Assembly (NCBI RefSeq): GCF_900698965.1
Contig: NZ_LR217725.1
Coordinates: 558,001-622,000 of the forward strand
From: Erwinia_E haradaeae_A
Lineage (GTDB): Bacteria; Pseudomonadota; Gammaproteobacteria; Enterobacterales; Enterobacteriaceae
Length of the DNA: 64,000 nt
Reading direction: 5' to 3'
The notes beneath the pieces are model-generated. The model was not told the DNA's origin. It saw only the letters and a list, made by a program, of their open reading frames with translations, and searched no databases. Position 1 is the first letter of the stretch. Each line of letters opens with the position of its first letter. The position numbers and the translations under genes are program-made. Shown here piece after piece: positions 8,757 to 19,042 of the stretch.

Positions 8757-11357
8757 TTAGGCTGGTGTCTGAAAAATTACTGTATTTCTTTTATCAGTAT
8801 ATTCTGCTATTGTATTAAAGTTTAAATAGCGATAAGTGTCTATAGAAGTGGAGGCGATTTCCTTCATAAATATATAGTACTCAGATACAGTAGGTAATTT
8901 TCCTAAAATTGCTGAGATAGTAGCAAGTTCGACAGAAGAAAGGAAAACCTTTGTGTTATTACCGAGTCGATTGGGAAAATTTCGTGTAGAAGTTGAAACC
9001 ACTGTAGCACCATCGGATACACGAGCTTGGTTACCCATGCATAGTGAACAACCCGGCATCTCCATTCTTGCACCACTATCTTTAAAAATAGTATAATAAC
9101 CTTCTTGAGTCAATTGCATCGCATCCATTTTTGTAGGTGGAGCTACCCATAAACGGGCTTTTATAGAACCATTTGGTCTATGTTGTAGCAATTTTCCAGC
9201 TGCACGAAAATGACCGATATTGGTCATACATGAACCGATAAATACTTCGTCAACAGGGGTTCCTGCGACATCAGATAAAACGCAGGCATCATCTGGATCA
9301 TTTGGGGCGCATAGAATCGGTTCTATGATATTCGATAGATCAATATTGAGAGTCTCTGCATATGACGCATCTACATCTCTTTCCAAAAGGTGAGGATGTT
9401 CTAACCATTCTTTCATATGATTAATGCGACGTTTAATGGTGCGTGTATTACCGTAACCTTCACGGGCCATCCATTGTAATAGTACAATATTCGAGTTTAG
9501 GTATTCTATCACTGACTCTTGATTTAATTGAACAACGCACCCTGCTGCAGAGCGTTCAGCAGACGCATCTGAGAACTCAAATGCTTGTTCTACCTTGAGA
9601 TCTGGTAATCCTTCAATTTCCATGATTCGACCAGAAAATATGTTCTTTTTGCCTTTTTTTTCAACAGTCAATAATCCTGATTGAATAGCATAGAATGGAA
9701 TGGAATGAACGATATCACGTAGAGTAATAGATGATTGTATTTTTCCTGTAAATTGTACTAATACTGACTCTGGCATATCTAGTGGCATCATTCCAGTAGT
9801 GGCAGCAAACGCCACTAAACCAGAACCCGCTGGAAAAGAAAGACCAATAGGAAATCGGGTATGCGAATCACCACCAGTACCAAGAGTATCCGGTAATAGC
9901 ATACGATTTAGCCAGCTATGAATAATTCCATCTCCGGGGCGCAAAGAGATTCCACCACGATCCATTATAAAATTTGGTAACGTGTTATGAGTGAGCATGT
10001 CTATGGGCTTAGGGTAAGCTGAAGTATGGCAAAACGACTGCATGACTAAATCCGCAGAAAATCTTAGGCATGCTAGATCTTGAAGTTCATCTCTAGTCAT
10101 CGGGCCAGTAGTGTCTTGTGAGCCAACGGAAGTTATTTTTGGTTCGCAATAGGTTCCCGGATGCATGCCTTTAACGCCACAGGCACGACCTACGATCTTT
10201 TGTGCTAGAGAGAAGTTAGATGGACTGCCTTTAATCGTCTTGACCGTTACAAAGGCATCTGTAGGTGGTAGTGATAAAGCAACTCGAGCTTTTTCAGTTA
10301 AAGAGCGCCCAATAATAAGTGCAATACGGCCGCCAGCACGTACCTCATCTAATAAAACCTTAGTTTTAAGTGAAAAATTTGCTAATACCTCATTAGTTTG
10401 ATGGCTTCGGATTTCACCTTGATATGGGTAGATATCAATTATATCTCCCATGGTAAAACGCTCTACATCGACTTCAATGGGTAGTGCGCCTGAGTCTTCC
10501 ATGGTATTAAAGAAAATAGGAGCTATACTACCACCAAGGCACACGCCACCACTTTTCTTATTGGGAACATAGGGAATACGCTCTCCTATAAACCACAGTA
10601 CTGAGTTTGTAGCTGATTTTCGTGATGAACCTGTACCGACTATATCACCCGCATAAACTAAAGGAAAACCTTTTTTTCTTAGAGTCTGAATTTGCGTTAT
10701 TGGACCAATATAACCCTCTTTATCTGGTTTTATGCCTTTACGAGGATGCTTTAACATTGTGAGCGCATGTAATGGAATATCTGGTCGAGACCACGCGTCT
10801 GTGGCAGGAGATAAATCATCAGTATTACTTTCACCTGCTACTTTAAATACGGTAAGTGTAAGTTTTTTGGCTAACGCTGGACGCGCGAAAAACCACTCAG
10901 CGTTCGCCCATGAATGCATAACTTTTTTAGCATATATATTGCCCTTTTTTGCTTTTTCCTCTACATCATTGAAATGATCAAAGATTAGTAACGTATGCGA
11001 CAAAGCATCAGAGGCAAGCAGGGATAATCTATCATTATCCAGTGCTTTTAAAAGAATGTGAATGTTATAACCCCCTCGCATAGTACCTAGCAGTTTTACT
11101 GCTTTTTCTGGAGTGACAAGAGGGACAGTTATATGACCTTTAATAATAGAATCCAAGAATGATGCTTTGATATATGATGCTTTATCAACACCTGGTGGCA
11201 CCCAATGCATTAATAAATCAAGTAGAAATTCTTGTTCTTCTGAATGGGGTTTTTGCAATAGCTTGACTAACTGAGTTACTTGATTCGCACTTAAGGCTTT
11301 TGGCGGAATTCCTTGGGTTTGACGTTCAGTAACATGCTTGCGGTATTCTGCTAACAC
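8757..11357 (-). CDS. acnB: Aconitate hydratase B (AcnB)
   Basis: AcnB interconverts citrate and isocitrate through cis-aconitate in the TCA cycle, using a [4Fe-4S] cluster. The product is 866 residues against 865 in E. coli. An N-terminal HEAT-like domain (about 1-160) is followed by the swivel domain and the three catalytic domains, the order specific to the B type. The cluster cysteines are in FIGSCMTNIGHF (about residue 710) and in GCSLCMGNQARV (about 770). The start codon appears to be GTG at 11355-11357, preceded on the minus strand by an AAGGAG at a 6-base spacing, and it gives the family N-terminus LAEYRKHVTER. It is a lone gene; no other TCA enzyme is in the window, so whether the whole cycle runs cannot be judged. 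Confidence 0.97.
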   Translation of the reverse strand: MLAEYRKHVTERQTQGIPPKALSANQVTQLVKLLQKPHSEEQEFLLDLLMHWVPPGVDKASYIKASFLDSIIKGHITVPLVTPEKAVKLLGTMRGGYNIHILLKALDNDRLSLLASDALSHTLLIFDHFNDVEEKAKKGNIYAKKVMHSWANAEWFFARPALAKKLTLTVFKVAGESNTDDLSPATDAWSRPDIPLHALTMLKHPRKGIKPDKEGYIGPITQIQTLRKKGFPLVYAGDIVGTGSSRKSATNSVLWFIGERIPYVPNKKSGGVCLGGSIAPIFFNTMEDSGALPIEVDVERFTMGDIIDIYPYQGEIRSHQTNEVLANFSLKTKVLLDEVRAGGRIALIIGRSLTEKARVALSLPPTDAFVTVKTIKGSPSNFSLAQKIVGRACGVKGMHPGTYCEPKITSVGSQDTTGPMTRDELQDLACLRFSADLVMQSFCHTSAYPKPIDMLTHNTLPNFIMDRGGISLRPGDGIIHSWLNRMLLPDTLGTGGDSHTRFPIGLSFPAGSGLVAFAATTGMMPLDMPESVLVQFTGKIQSSITLRDIVHSIPFYAIQSGLLTVEKKGKKNIFSGRIMEIEGLPDLKVEQAFEFSDASAERSAAGCVVQLNQESVIEYLNSNIVLLQWMAREGYGNTRTIKRRINHMKEWLEHPHLLERDVDASYAETLNIDLSNIIEPILCAPNDPDDACVLSDVAGTPVDEVFIGSCMTNIGHFRAAGKLLQHRPNGSIKARLWVAPPTKMDAMQLTQEGYYTIFKDSGARMEMPGCSLCMGNQARVSDGATVVSTSTRNFPNRLGNNTKVFLSSVELATISAILGKLPTVSEYYIFMKEIASTSIDTYRYLNFNTIAEYTDKRNTVIFQTPA

Positions 11358-12025
11358 GATGTTCTCCTTAGATAGTTAGCGTATTAGAGGTAGATATTTT
11401 ATTAATACATATTGTATAGTCATACGACTGTATATTCTTTCAGGTTAAATATTTTACGATATGCCTCAGCAAAAAATATCAGAATAACAAGACTTTATAG
11501 TAGTGTTTAATACGTGATGGCATCTCATCATCATATGAGATCTTTGCTTTATCAACAGTATTAATATGAGCTAAACATCTTCTTTATTTTAAAGTAAAAA
11601 ATTCTAGATAACGTATGACTCATCGCACATGAGTCAGGCAGCAGAATAGCGGTTAAAACTTGAGATCATAATCTATCTATAAAGTAATTAGAACTTACTA
11701 ATATATATTCAACATATTTCACATATTGAATATATATATACAACTATATATTCAATTGCGATAGAGATTGACTATCTCTAAATACCATTTTCAGCTAATG
11801 ATAAAGGTTGTTAAACCTTTAATATAAAAATATTAAATTAGCATAGATACTCAATCCTTATACCACATGAGACGTTAATCATTAAAATTTTCATTCATCA
11901 TGATCTGTTTCAGACTGAATGATCAGGCAAGATCATGAAGAATAAATGCATTGTATATCTTTTGGTAGTATATCATATTACTTATCTTAAGTATCTCTTA
12001 ATATACAGAGATTATTATACGGTCA
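11358..12025. other. Non-coding AT-rich region, acnB to gmhA
   Basis: About 670 bases with no gene. It contains a perfect 8-bp hairpin at 11616-11636 (loop CGCAC) and a 12-bp AT-only inverted repeat with arms 11701-11712 and 11726-11737. Both gmhA and acnB read leftward, so the hairpins lie downstream of gmhA and upstream of acnB. Either could end gmhA transcription, but no good T-run follows. Confidence 0.55.
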
Positions 12026-12613
12026 TTACAGAGTTTTTCTTGTCATTTCTTTTTCAATTAGGAGTATAAGAATGTGAATAACTTTTATATGGATTTCTTG
12101 GATACGATCAGCATAACCAATATGAGGAACACGGATAGCGACATCCACCATACTATTTATTTTACCAACCTGATAACCTGTTAGCATAATAACTTTCATG
12201 CCCTGTAAATAAGCACATTGCACGGCTTTTATTATATTTCTTGAGGTACCTGAAGTTGATATGCCCATTAAAACATCCCCAGGTTTTCCTACAGCCTCAA
12301 TATAGCGAGAAAAAACATAATCGTAACCAAAATCATTACTCACGCAAGAAAAATGACTAACATCAGAAATACAGATCGCTGGATATCCTGGGCGATTTTC
12401 GCGGTAACGACCAGTAAGTTCTTCTGCAAAGTGCATGGCATCGCAATGTGATCCTCCATTACCACAAGACAAGACTTTACCTCCAGATTTAAAAGTATTA
12501 GCTAATAATACCCCTGCCAACTCAATTGCCGTAATGTTTTCTTGATGACTAAGAAATGCATCCAACGTTTCTGATGCTTGCTGTAGTTCAGCGCGAATCG
12601 TGTCTTGATACAT
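12026..12613 (-). CDS. gmhA: Sedoheptulose 7-phosphate isomerase GmhA
   Basis: GmhA converts sedoheptulose 7-phosphate to D-glycero-D-manno-heptose 7-phosphate, the first step of ADP-heptose synthesis for the LPS inner core. The product is 195 residues (192 in E. coli). It is a SIS-domain protein with the phosphosugar motif SCGNGGSHCDAMHFAEELTGR at about residues 49-69, a second serine/threonine loop (GISTSGTSRNI) and a conserved HIGYADRIQEIHIKVIH end. The ATG start matches the family (MYQD), and a run of G on the minus strand just upstream can serve as ribosome binding site. It stands alone. With lpxC it indicates that a core-bearing LPS is still made. In mur-rich reduced genomes this gene is often kept when the outer membrane is kept. 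Confidence 0.96.
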   Translation of the reverse strand: MYQDTIRAELQQASETLDAFLSHQENITAIELAGVLLANTFKSGGKVLSCGNGGSHCDAMHFAEELTGRYRENRPGYPAICISDVSHFSCVSNDFGYDYVFSRYIEAVGKPGDVLMGISTSGTSRNIIKAVQCAYLQGMKVIMLTGYQVGKINSMVDVAIRVPHIGYADRIQEIHIKVIHILILLIEKEMTRKTL

Positions 12614-13528
12614 CTAACCCCCTTTTTTTGTTAAGGAATAACTTTAGTAAAATCAACCTACCATCACAGATAGGGGAGTCATATTGTAATGATGTGTAGC
12701 ACGTGTAACGCATACAGGAGTTTTAAGATTGGTTAGATTACATGAGTATAATTATAAAATTATAATATTTAAGAAAAGCTACAAAAAGTAAAGATTCCTG
12801 TCAGGATTTCTGTCAGACCAAGATAGAACTAATATGTTAGATTTACTTTTTAATGCTTCTATAGTTAATCATCTTCTGGGATAAGCTGATGATCTACAGT
12901 GTCTAAACACATCTGTATAATGTTCAGATAATAAATGGTAACCCTACATCTACAATAGACTTATTATTCTATGTAAACCCGGTATTGATTTCTCCCCTAG
13001 TATTGGAGACCACAACTAGCTGGTTATTCCATATTTTCTAATCGCTGTAAATAGGCTTATGCAAGGTATGCTTGATTCAGGTTTCAAGCTAGAATATTAA
13101 GCATTATATTATTCATTGGTAAATAGAATTAATGCATCGCTTAATGTATATCTATAGTCTCTATTAGAGAGGGTTATCATAGAGTAATATGCTCGAATGA
13201 GATTATGAGTGTAATACGCAATGTGTTTGATTGGGTATTAGTACTACTATAATGAACAGGAATTAAGGTTTAAAATTTAATTTATTTTAGAGTTTCAGTA
13301 AGAAGATGTTACTGTGATCATGGCTTAAAATAATCTTACTTTTAAGTATATTACTTAACGTAAGCATCTATAACTTAATAGAAGTTCATTAAGATACGTA
13401 TTAATTAAATAATAATATTATATTATATGTTGTGTTATAATTACTTACCTTTAAACTATATACAATAGACTCTATGAAAAGATAGATTCTGTTCAGAAAA
13501 GCATCACATAACATATAACAGGTCATTT
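12614..13528. other. Non-coding AT-rich region, divergent gmhA and accD
   Basis: About 0.9 kb between two divergent genes, so it must carry promoters for both, but I cannot pick them out against the AT-rich background. An interrupted inverted repeat lies near 13338-13365 (CTTAC..TTAAG with CTTAA..GTAAG), about 165 bases before accD. No coding potential is seen. Confidence 0.5.
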
Positions 13529-14428
13529 ATGAGCTGGATTGAGCGAATTTTTTCTACAAGGAGACTGACCCCGTCGCGTAAAGCACATATCCCTGAAGGA
13601 GTATGGACAAAATGTCATAGCTGCAGCCAGGTTCTCTATCGTGCTGAATTAGAACGTAATCTGAACGTGTGCCCAAAGTGTGACCATCATATGCGAATGC
13701 ATGCGCGAGATCGTCTACATAGTCTATTGGATCCAGGCTCGCTATGTGAGCTAGCCATCGAGCTGGAACCTAAAGACGTTTTGAAATTTAGAGACTCTAA
13801 AAAATATAAAGATCGTCTGATCTCTGCTCAGAAAGCTACTAGAGAAAAGGATGCGCTAATATTAATGCAGGGAACTATACACAGGATGCCAGTGATTGCA
13901 GTAGCGTTTGAGTTTTTATTTATGGGTGGATCCATGGGTTCTGTAGTCGGTGAACGGTTTGTACGGGGAGTAGAGCAAGCTATAAAAGATCACTGCCCAA
14001 TGATTTGCTTTTCTGCATCTGGTGGCGCGAGAATGCAGGAGGCTCTCATAGCTCTCATGCAAATGGCGAAAACTAGTGCAGCTCTTGCAAAACTACAGGA
14101 GAATGGTCTACCATATATTTCGGTTCTAACAGACCCAACTATGGGTGGGGTCTCTGCTAGTCTTGCAATGCTTGGGGATCTCAATATTGCTGAACCAAAA
14201 GCATTAATTGGTTTTGCTGGTCCTCGTGTTATTCAACAGACACTTCGTGAAACATTACCACCAGGGTTTCAACGAAGCGAGTTTTTACTTGAGAAAGGTG
14301 CGATCGATATGATCCTGCGTCGCCCAATAATGCGTTTTAAATTAGCATGTATACTTGCGAAAATGATGAATCTTCCAGCGCCAGAGGCCGAGAATAAGAA
14401 TAATACTGTTACTGAAAGAGTACAGTGA
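13529..14428 (+). CDS. accD: Acetyl-CoA carboxylase carboxyltransferase subunit beta AccD
   Basis: AccD is the beta subunit of the carboxyltransferase half of acetyl-CoA carboxylase. With AccA it moves CO2 from carboxybiotin to acetyl-CoA, making malonyl-CoA for fatty acid synthesis. The product is 299 residues (304 in E. coli). The N-terminal four-cysteine zinc finger is intact (Cys29, Cys32, Cys48, Cys51). The crotonase-like carboxylase core follows, with SASGGARMQEAL and TDPTMGGVSASLAMLGD. The ATG start gives MSWIERI, typical of the family. It is followed after 72 bases by folC, the same pair as in E. coli, and probably shares a transcript with it. It supplies substrate to the pathway in which fabA acts. 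Confidence 0.97.
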   Translation: MSWIERIFSTRRLTPSRKAHIPEGVWTKCHSCSQVLYRAELERNLNVCPKCDHHMRMHARDRLHSLLDPGSLCELAIELEPKDVLKFRDSKKYKDRLISAQKATREKDALILMQGTIHRMPVIAVAFEFLFMGGSMGSVVGERFVRGVEQAIKDHCPMICFSASGGARMQEALIALMQMAKTSAALAKLQENGLPYISVLTDPTMGGVSASLAMLGDLNIAEPKALIGFAGPRVIQQTLRETLPPGFQRSEFLLEKGAIDMILRRPIMRFKLACILAKMMNLPAPEAENKNNTVTERVQ

Positions 14429-14500
14429 TTAATCTCATGATTAACAATCTATGTAATATGATAATATTACTCAGTCATTAACTTGAGAGAATATAAATGG

Positions 14501-15748
14501 ATGCTTTTAAACACTAAATCAACACTGAGTGAATGGTTGGAGTACCTTCAACATTTGCATACTCAACCAATTGATCTAGGGCTTGAACGCGTTAGACATG
14601 TTGGGCAATTACTCAATCTTCTTACTCCTGCTTCTATTGTATTTACTGTTGCTGGGACCAATGGGAAAGGTACTACTTGTCGGGCCATAGAAATCATTCT
14701 ATTAGCTTCAGGATATCAGGTAGGAGTCTACAATTCTCCGCATCTGACACATTATTCTGAACGCATACGTATTTGCGGGAAGGAAGTAACAGAGGAGGAG
14801 CTTATTACATCATTTTCAGAAATTGAAAATGGACGTAAAAATATCTCATTAACTTATTTTGAATTTGGAACGCTATCAGCTTTATGGTTATTTAGACAGG
14901 CCAAGCTAGATATTGTGATCCTAGAGGTTGGCCTTGGTGGTCGGTTGGATGCTACTAACATTGTTGATGCAGATATAGCTATCATCACAAGTATTGCACT
15001 AGATCACACGACCTGGTTAGGATCAGATCGTGAAAGTATTGGTCGAGAGAAAGCCGGTATATTTCGCACTGGTAAGCCGGCTGTAATTGGTGAGCCAGAC
15101 ACGCCTAATTCTGTTCGAGAAATAGCGCAATATGTAGGGGCGCAGCTATACCAAAGCAATCGTGATTGGTCTTATAGTGCTACCGATGACAGTTGGGCGT
15201 TTGAAGATTTTCATGGCAAGGTTCAGTCTATTCCGTTACCACAAATACCTATTGATAATGCCGCTACTGCTATCGCAGCATTACGTATATCTCTCATACC
15301 AGTTCATGATTCGATTGTTTTTCATGCTTTGTGTCAGGCTACTTTGCCGGGTCGTTTTCAGATAGTATCCGACTGCCCTAAAGTTATTCTTGATGTAGCG
15401 CACAATCCTCATGCAGCACATTATCTTTCTGCACAACTTATAAAAATTAAAAAAACAGCAAAAATACACGCAGTAGTAGGTATGCGCCAGGATAAAGATA
15501 TTGCTAATACTTTAGCTTACCTAGTGCCTCAAGTAGATTACTGGTACTGTGCATCGCTAACTCACCCCTATGGCGCAAGTGCTGCTCGTATTATGTCTTA
15601 CCTGAACAACGCAATATGTTTTACATCAGTCGCTCGTGCATGGCGTCATGCGGTAAATAAGGCTCATTCGCAGGATATCATCCTAGTTTTTGGGTCGTTT
15701 GATACTGTCTCTCAGGTGATAACTGCTAGACTAACGGCGAATAGCTAA
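14501..15748 (+). CDS. folC: Dihydrofolate/folylpolyglutamate synthase FolC
   Basis: FolC adds glutamate to dihydropteroate and then builds the polyglutamate tail of folates, using ATP. The product is about 415 residues (422 in E. coli). The Mur-ligase-like fold shows the P-loop TVAGTNGKGTTCR (Lys56), the HYSERIRI segment, the ILEVGLGGRLDATN motif and the C-terminal DVAHNPHA motif. I placed the start at the ATG at 14501, which has GAGAGA about ten bases upstream; an in-frame TTG at 14483 would add six residues. It sits just behind accD and shares its strand; a clear hairpin follows its stop at 15787-15808 and may end this two-gene unit. The E. coli neighbour dedD is not seen downstream. Confidence 0.95.
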   Translation: MLLNTKSTLSEWLEYLQHLHTQPIDLGLERVRHVGQLLNLLTPASIVFTVAGTNGKGTTCRAIEIILLASGYQVGVYNSPHLTHYSERIRICGKEVTEEELITSFSEIENGRKNISLTYFEFGTLSALWLFRQAKLDIVILEVGLGGRLDATNIVDADIAIITSIALDHTTWLGSDRESIGREKAGIFRTGKPAVIGEPDTPNSVREIAQYVGAQLYQSNRDWSYSATDDSWAFEDFHGKVQSIPLPQIPIDNAATAIAALRISLIPVHDSIVFHALCQATLPGRFQIVSDCPKVILDVAHNPHAAHYLSAQLIKIKKTAKIHAVVGMRQDKDIANTLAYLVPQVDYWYCASLTHPYGASAARIMSYLNNAICFTSVARAWRHAVNKAHSQDIILVFGSFDTVSQVITARLTANS

Positions 15749-15786
15749 ATATTTCAAATCAACAAAATCAGGTACATGTTAAAACA

Positions 15787-15808
15787 ATTAGCTCTTCACA
15801 GAGCTAAT
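15787..15808 (+). terminator. Hairpin after folC, possible terminator
   Basis: Arms 15787-15795 and 15800-15808 form a perfect 9-bp stem with the 4-base loop TCAC, starting 39 bases after the folC stop. The bases that follow (AATTAGTCATT) are not a proper T-run, so efficient intrinsic termination is uncertain. Position and stem quality are the only support. Confidence 0.45.
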
Positions 15809-16299
15809 AATTAGTCATTGATTACATTATTAATATCAATATGAAGATTGCAGTCAAATCCCTAGTAGTGATAGATAAATAGTGCGATAATCTCGTTAGA
15901 TCCAAGGAGGTGCCTATTGATGATATCGTGTCTTGATAATTACAAAATAAATATGAATTGAGAGTTTAAGTACTAGCTAACATTAAGTATAGAGTTTATG
16001 CATAGATGTTTTTATAAAAATTTTTAGTGAGAGCATACATTAGAAAAAGAGCAATGTTGACATCTATCACTTCAATAGATCTGGCGCAAGAGAATAATAA
16101 TTCTATTATATAGATATCAATATAGAATTTATTTTGTAAATATATTACATTACCTGCTGGCTAGGGTAAGAATCTACTCAATATTTAACTTGAGGCATAA
16201 AAATTTTATCACTATACTTTTTTAAATATTTTGAGCACAATATAGAACTTATACATTCACTAGGCGCTCTGAATACAGAATACACAGAGCTATCGATAA

Positions 16300-16334
16300 A
16301 TACTAAGAATATTTGCATAGAATATTCTTAGTAT
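16300..16334. repeat. Inverted repeat upstream of adk, 14-bp perfect stem
   Basis: Arms 16300-16313 and 16321-16334 are perfect reverse complements around a 7-base loop (TGCATAG). It ends about 146 bases before the adk start. The word ACTAAG in its arm recurs in the smaller hairpin just downstream at 16347-16364, so the two hairpins share sequence and are probably related. Confidence 0.85.
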
Positions 16335-16346
16335 AGGTTACTAGTG

Positions 16347-16364
16347 TACTAAGTTGTCTTAGTA
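16347..16364. repeat. Small hairpin TACTAAG/CTTAGTA upstream of adk
   Basis: A perfect 7-bp stem (16347-16353 with 16358-16364) and 4-base loop TTGT. Its stem TACTAAG is the same as the base of the 14-bp hairpin 13 bases upstream. Together they form a double hairpin in the adk leader region. Confidence 0.65.
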
Positions 16365-16480
16365 GTATACCTAAGGATAGATCACCGCAGTACCATTTAC
16401 TTGTAGTCATTATACCGACGTAGTATGCATAACGTATGCAATATAATATTCATGCAATTGTGAATGAGGAGAGTGGTAAA

Positions 16481-17125
16481 ATGCGCATTATTCTACTGGG
16501 GCCACCTGGATCAGGAAAGGGAACTCAGGCGAATTTTATTATAGATCAATACGGTATTCCAGCAATCTCTACGGGTGACATATTACGTACTGCTGTCAAA
16601 TGTAACTCAACGCTTGGGAATCAGATTAAAAAAATCATGGATGCCGGAAAGCTAGTTACTGAAGAAATCATGATTGCGTTAGTAACGAAGCGCCTATCTC
16701 AAACAGATTGTTGTACAGGTTTTGTATTAGACGGGTTTCCTCGTACGATTGTTCAAGCGCATGCAATACAAACATTAGGTATCAAGGTTGACCATATTTT
16801 AGAATTTCAAGTTCCAGACGAACTAATTATTGAAAGGCTGGTTGGACGTCAAACACACGAAAGATCAGGCCGGATTTATCATATACACCATAATCCACCG
16901 AAAATTCAAGGAAAGGACGACATAACTGGCGAGCCATTGACCATGCGTAACGATGATAAAAAAGAAATAGTTCACCAACGATTAAGTGAATATCATCAGA
17001 GGACAGCTCCTCTAATAAAATATTATACTACAGAAAGATCAGCGGATCATACGCAATACCACCGACTAGATGGTACACTTAATATCACTCTACTCAAAAA
17101 AATAATCTCAAATATTCTTGAGTGA
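16481..17125 (+). CDS. adk: Adenylate kinase Adk
   Basis: Adk catalyses ATP + AMP to 2 ADP and keeps adenine nucleotides in balance in the cytoplasm. With the start at 16481 the product is 214 residues, exactly the E. coli length, beginning MRIILLGPPGSGKGTQA with the P-loop at residues 7-14. The NMP-binding arginine and the DGFPRT motif are present, and a long LID domain (about 120-160) carries the GRIYH segment. An in-frame ATG at 16436 would add 15 residues not found in the family; a GAGGAGAG element upstream of 16481 supports the chosen start. It stands alone between long non-coding stretches and follows a double hairpin at 16300-16364. Confidence 0.97.
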   Translation: MRIILLGPPGSGKGTQANFIIDQYGIPAISTGDILRTAVKCNSTLGNQIKKIMDAGKLVTEEIMIALVTKRLSQTDCCTGFVLDGFPRTIVQAHAIQTLGIKVDHILEFQVPDELIIERLVGRQTHERSGRIYHIHHNPPKIQGKDDITGEPLTMRNDDKKEIVHQRLSEYHQRTAPLIKYYTTERSADHTQYHRLDGTLNITLLKKIISNILE

Positions 17126-17537
17126 TGGAATCGAGTTGGGTGATACAAAGATTTTTATGCGTTTGCGATCATCATTAAGCATGATGCAGAATATATTTAT
17201 TTATTTATTTATTTATTTTAGTTGTCATTTAAAAGAATATATCTCTATTGGTGATGCTCCGTTGATTATACTCCATAATAAATTTTTTCTTCTTTCTTGA
17301 TAGAGACAGAAGATACTCTGCTGATGATCTTATGAAGATATAAATTATACACTGCAATGAGAGGATCTTCTATTTTGTATAGTAATCGAATCTCATGCTC
17401 TCGTGACAGGTAAATCTGTAGTACACTTTATCAAATAACAAAGACAAATCACACTACTTATCTAAAATCAGTATATATCTAAATGAAATAAAATTTTCCG
17501 CTGGTACATTCAGAAAGTGAGCATTAAGATATTTGAG

Positions 17538-17573
17538 TAAAATATCTATTTTTAGTGAAAAATAGATATTTTA
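17538..17573. repeat. Inverted repeat, 16-bp perfect stem, 4-base loop
   Basis: Arms 17538-17553 and 17558-17573 are perfect reverse complements with loop AGTG. The stem is AT-rich, starts about 410 bases after adk and is flanked on its right by a run of A. Read on the minus strand it has a T-run after it; there is no gene on that strand nearby to terminate. Confidence 0.85.
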
Positions 17574-17665
17574 AAAAACAGACAAAGGTGTTATATATAA
17601 TTATATATCCTACCTCATTAATCATCAAGCGTTCATACTAACCCATGCATCCCCATTGAGATTAG

Positions 17666-17694
17666 CTGTAATATATCTAATGGATATATTACAG
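17666..17694. repeat. Inverted repeat, 12-bp perfect stem, 5-base loop
   Basis: Arms 17666-17677 and 17683-17694 match perfectly, beginning CTGTAATATATC, with loop TAATG. It lies 93 bases after the 16-bp hairpin, with unrelated sequence. No T-run follows. Confidence 0.8.
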
Positions 17695-19042
17695 GATCGT
17701 CATGATTAATATAAGATGTATAATGCTACGTATCGGTTATTGATTTCTGTGCGCAATAGAGTAAATCGTAGGTGATACCAATATCAGTGTCATAAATAAT
17801 CAATCATAGTTATTAATGATCATTATGTTTAAAAACAAGATGTCAGATATTAGTCATCATATCTATATATAGTTGAAATATGACTTACGATGACTATTTT
17901 TGAGAAAATACCTATATGCGTGTATATAATAATGAAAATCTGTAAATATAATATATTTTATGATTGTTTATGACTGACATCGGCTCTTATTGAGTAATGA
18001 GTACGATTTAATATTTTAAAATGCTTTATATAACAACCCCTAAATAGAGACTGTGCTAGGTCTATCTTAGATATATACTCAGACATTCTATGTAACAAAA
18101 ATTTTAAATCGTGATGAATTGTGTATGTATCAAATACATAATTATCGTATTTTGCTTAAAAATAAGAAAAATCTTGATTTTTTTGTTTACACAAGCAAAC
18201 CATCTATTTTCAATATGATACTGAAATTAAGTCAATAGATTTTGCATTGACCCATAAAAAGATTTAACAGAGATTACGGCAAGCATATATTAGGGAAGTC
18301 TTTCTGAAGAAAGAGAGCCAAGTGCTGAATAATATATCTATCCGTGAACCACTTTAATGCTAATTATTGTATTTTGATGCGCTATGCTAAGTTGGTCAGA
18401 TATGATAACTATACTTATGGATATAGTGACGTTAATTGTGTAAGCAATATAAGCATGACAAGAGTTAAAACGGTATAAGCATGGATGCAATTTACTTGCT
18501 GCATCAGTAGATAACAATAAACTAAAACGTTACGTACATTTGATAAAATGAAATTTATATGAGAGTAATCAGGACATTGTAGTCAAATTTTTTATATAAT
18601 AGACAGAGTGAAAAACATTGCGATAGATGCGTACGTATCACTTATATTGGTGTAAATAAAATAAAATCGATAATATCAATTTTATTGATAGTCAGACATC
18701 ACGGTTTGATTACTGATCTAACGTTTTATTAGTTAAAATTTCTATGTGTTGTAACAATCACAATAATATCTTTATTAGGTTATTAATCAAGTTAACTTTG
18801 ATATGATTTCAAGTGTAGCTTTTTTAAAATACAGAGCCCTCTAATAGACTGACGATAATTTTTCTTATTTTAAACGAGCTGTATTCTCTCTTCGTAATAG
18901 CTTATCACTGTTATTTACGGGTTATTGATATTATTTAATTTATAGCCATTAAGACTGATTATTAGTGACTAATCTACTGGGTAACGTTGTTTAAATTGCT
19001 AATAGCAGTACAGACGAGTGGCATAGACGAGAGCAAAACTCC

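Larger units (their letters stand above)
15749..16480. other. Non-coding region, folC to adk
   Basis: About 730 bases with no gene, but rich in hairpins: 15787-15808, 16300-16334 and 16347-16364. In E. coli htpG precedes adk; there is no sign of it here. Confidence 0.55.
17126..19042. other. Long non-coding region, adk to coaA
   Basis: About 1.9 kb without a supported gene. It opens with a TTTA tetranucleotide run at about 17195-17220. Two long perfect hairpins follow at 17538-17573 and 17666-17694. A short ORF overlapping the adk stop (17118-17300) contains the TTTA run and is chance. In E. coli hemH follows adk and birA precedes coaA; neither is recognisable. Confidence 0.6.

Noticed and set aside
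17118..17300. A 60-codon ORF overlapping the adk stop
   Set aside because: Much of it is a TTTA tetranucleotide run (Ile/Tyr/Leu/Phe repeats); there is no family resemblance.
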